Origin: Stephanodiscus triporus | Taxonomy: Eukaryota; Bacillariophyta; Thalassiosirophyceae; Thalassiosirales; Thalassiosiraceae | DNA length: 18,430 bases | Direction of reading: 5' to 3' | NCBI GenBank assembly: GCA_036939755.1 | Contig: JALLAZ010000252.1 | Span: 1 to 18,430 of the forward strand | In this document: piece after piece, positions 17,501-18,430 of the stretch | Numbering within the stretch: position 1 is the stretch's first letter | Layout of the letters: each line of letters opens with the position of its first letter | The notes under the pieces: generated by a model | Databases searched by the model: none | Told to the model about the DNA's origin: nothing | The model's input: only the letters and a program-made list of their open reading frames with translations | Translations under genes and position numbers: made by a program

Positions 17501-18430
17501 ACGATATCAAGGTACCATCTGGATATTGGGTCGCACCCCCAAAACCCTCGCGAGATGCATCTCTCACATAAAACCAAAGTTTGCCTTTGTCTGTGGGCCA
17601 AAGGGGAACCAACAAAGGGTTATCTCCTTCAAAAAGCATTTGCAATGCCTCGCAATGAAGTAAGAGCTCTGAGGTCACCTTGGTTTGCAGAGGGTAGTCC
17701 CCTTGAAGTTCCGAAGGGGAGTCTAGACCATGATCGTGTCTGTATTCCAACATCGCAGCTGACTCAATTGACGAGTCGATTCGCCAGCCCTCCGGGTCGC
17801 GGTCAGATCTGAACGCCTCAATGGCATTAAAAATGCCCTTGAGATAACACTTTGCATCCCGATAGACTTGCAAGACGTTAACCCCGAGGCCAGCGATTTT
17901 CCGTAATTCAGCCGTTGATAGTGATCCAATATTTCGCCCTTCCATGAGAATCCAGCTTAGACCTTCTTTAAACCTGAGCCATTTTTTAAGAGTGGTGGAC
18001 ATCATGGGGAAAGGGGTGTCAGTATGGACGATTACTCCATTCCAAGCACCCGGTGTGAGCGTTGGCGGGCGGTATTTCCTCTCATCTGCCTGATTCCCCA
18101 AAGAGTTCATTCTGGATTTAAGCTGGGCGCAAGCGCGAGTTGCCTCATTGGTCCCTTCCTTCTCCCGGATGCACGGATGAATATCATCAACGTAATCGGC
18201 TTCGCGTGTAGCGAGTTCGCCGTCCCTTCGCAATAGCATTACCCGAGGCATCGAAGGATCATAATTGACATGTCCAGGAAGATTAAGGCGTACCCAATCC
18301 CATTGCCAATGATTTTTAGGATCATTCCTGTCACCCTTGCAAAGCTCGAGAATTATTCGCTCTGACTAGCACGCGATATACGGGGAGGGGCGCCCTCCAA
18401 AATGAAGAGAGCAGAACCGCCAAAACTCAT
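17470..18430 (-). pseudogene. DIRS-like reverse transcriptase and partial RNase H
   Basis: The open part reads from behind a TAG at 18366-18368 through 'ELCKGDRNDPKNHW' and 'VRLNLPGH' to the RT active-site box YVDD (18183-18194, intact), then 'LTPGAWNGVIVHTDTPFPMM' and the RNase H start 'DASREGFGGATQYPDGTL'. Upstream of the TAG a different frame ('GGSALFILEGAPPRISRASQ') appears to continue the domain to the window edge, indicating a one-base frameshift. After 'WEGLW' the homology to RNase H stops; the remaining RNase H and the linker to the recombinase are missing. The product would be a replication enzyme of the element. Confidence 0.85.

Larger units (their letters stand above)
16143..18430 (-). 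mobile_element. Degenerate DIRS-like (tyrosine recombinase) retrotransposon
   Basis: On the minus strand, in order, come reverse transcriptase, the start of RNase H and a tyrosine recombinase, the arrangement of DIRS-type elements, which integrate by recombinase instead of a DDE integrase. The element enters from beyond 18430. A frameshift near 18366, an out-of-frame junction near 17480-17520 and a nonsense codon at 16588 make it non-functional. The distal boundary near 16143 is a guess based on the hairpin there; terminal repeats were not identified. Confidence 0.85.

Noticed and set aside
1..18430. tRNA genes, CRISPR arrays or a defence-like gene cluster
   Set aside because: No T-loop-type sequence with a matching acceptor stem, no regularly spaced short repeats, and the recognised genes are eukaryotic housekeeping genes or retroelements.

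Overview
The window looks like nuclear DNA from a diatom, probably a centric one. The reasons are an ER delta-12 desaturase of the diatom FAD2 type, short spliceosomal introns with identical GTGAGT donors, a HECT ligase with N-terminal 'VPPGV..GQ..VTCP' repeats, and two decayed retroelements of kinds abundant in diatoms (a Ty1/copia element of the CoDi type and a tyrosine-recombinase, DIRS-like element). These attributions rest on recalled family features; no search was run. I see no tRNA, rRNA, CRISPR array or bacterial-style operon.

Layout. (1) 426-1246 (+): a two-exon gene for a small secreted or ER-targeted ankyrin protein. (2) 1867-3168 (-): an intronless delta-12 fatty acid desaturase (FAD2), convergent with it. 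(3) 3169-6243: gene-poor DNA with GC-rich trinucleotide/hexanucleotide tracts, a cluster of TGTCGG motifs (4941-5070) and a 174-nt foldback palindrome (5239-5412). (4) 6244-6797: three diverged tandem units of about 190 bp; the first 92 nt of each is conserved without indels and ends in TTTTT. (5) about 6942-10790 (+): a copia element lacking its 5' LTR and gag, broken by frameshifts, a nonsense codon, a lost catalytic Asp in the RT and a large deletion through RT/RNase H, ending in a polypurine tract and a probable 3' LTR. (6) 11085-13030 (+): a two-exon type II membrane glycosyltransferase like GT49/LARGE/B4GAT1, with an acidic tail. (7) 13314-15964 (-): a three-exon HECT E3 ubiquitin ligase whose catalytic cysteine sits in a small last exon. 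(8) about 16140-18430 (-): a DIRS-like element (RT with YVDD, RNase H start, tyrosine recombinase), degraded and running off the window edge.

The four host genes have unrelated roles (ankyrin scaffold, lipid desaturation, glycan synthesis, ubiquitin transfer) and form two convergent pairs separated by repeat-rich DNA; nothing suggests one shared pathway. The most interesting points are the HECT gene structure, where retention of the last intron would stop translation just before the catalytic cysteine; the three 92-nt modules with possible alternative pairings and T5 ends; the foldback element; and a PDZ-like module between integrase and reverse transcriptase in the copia element.
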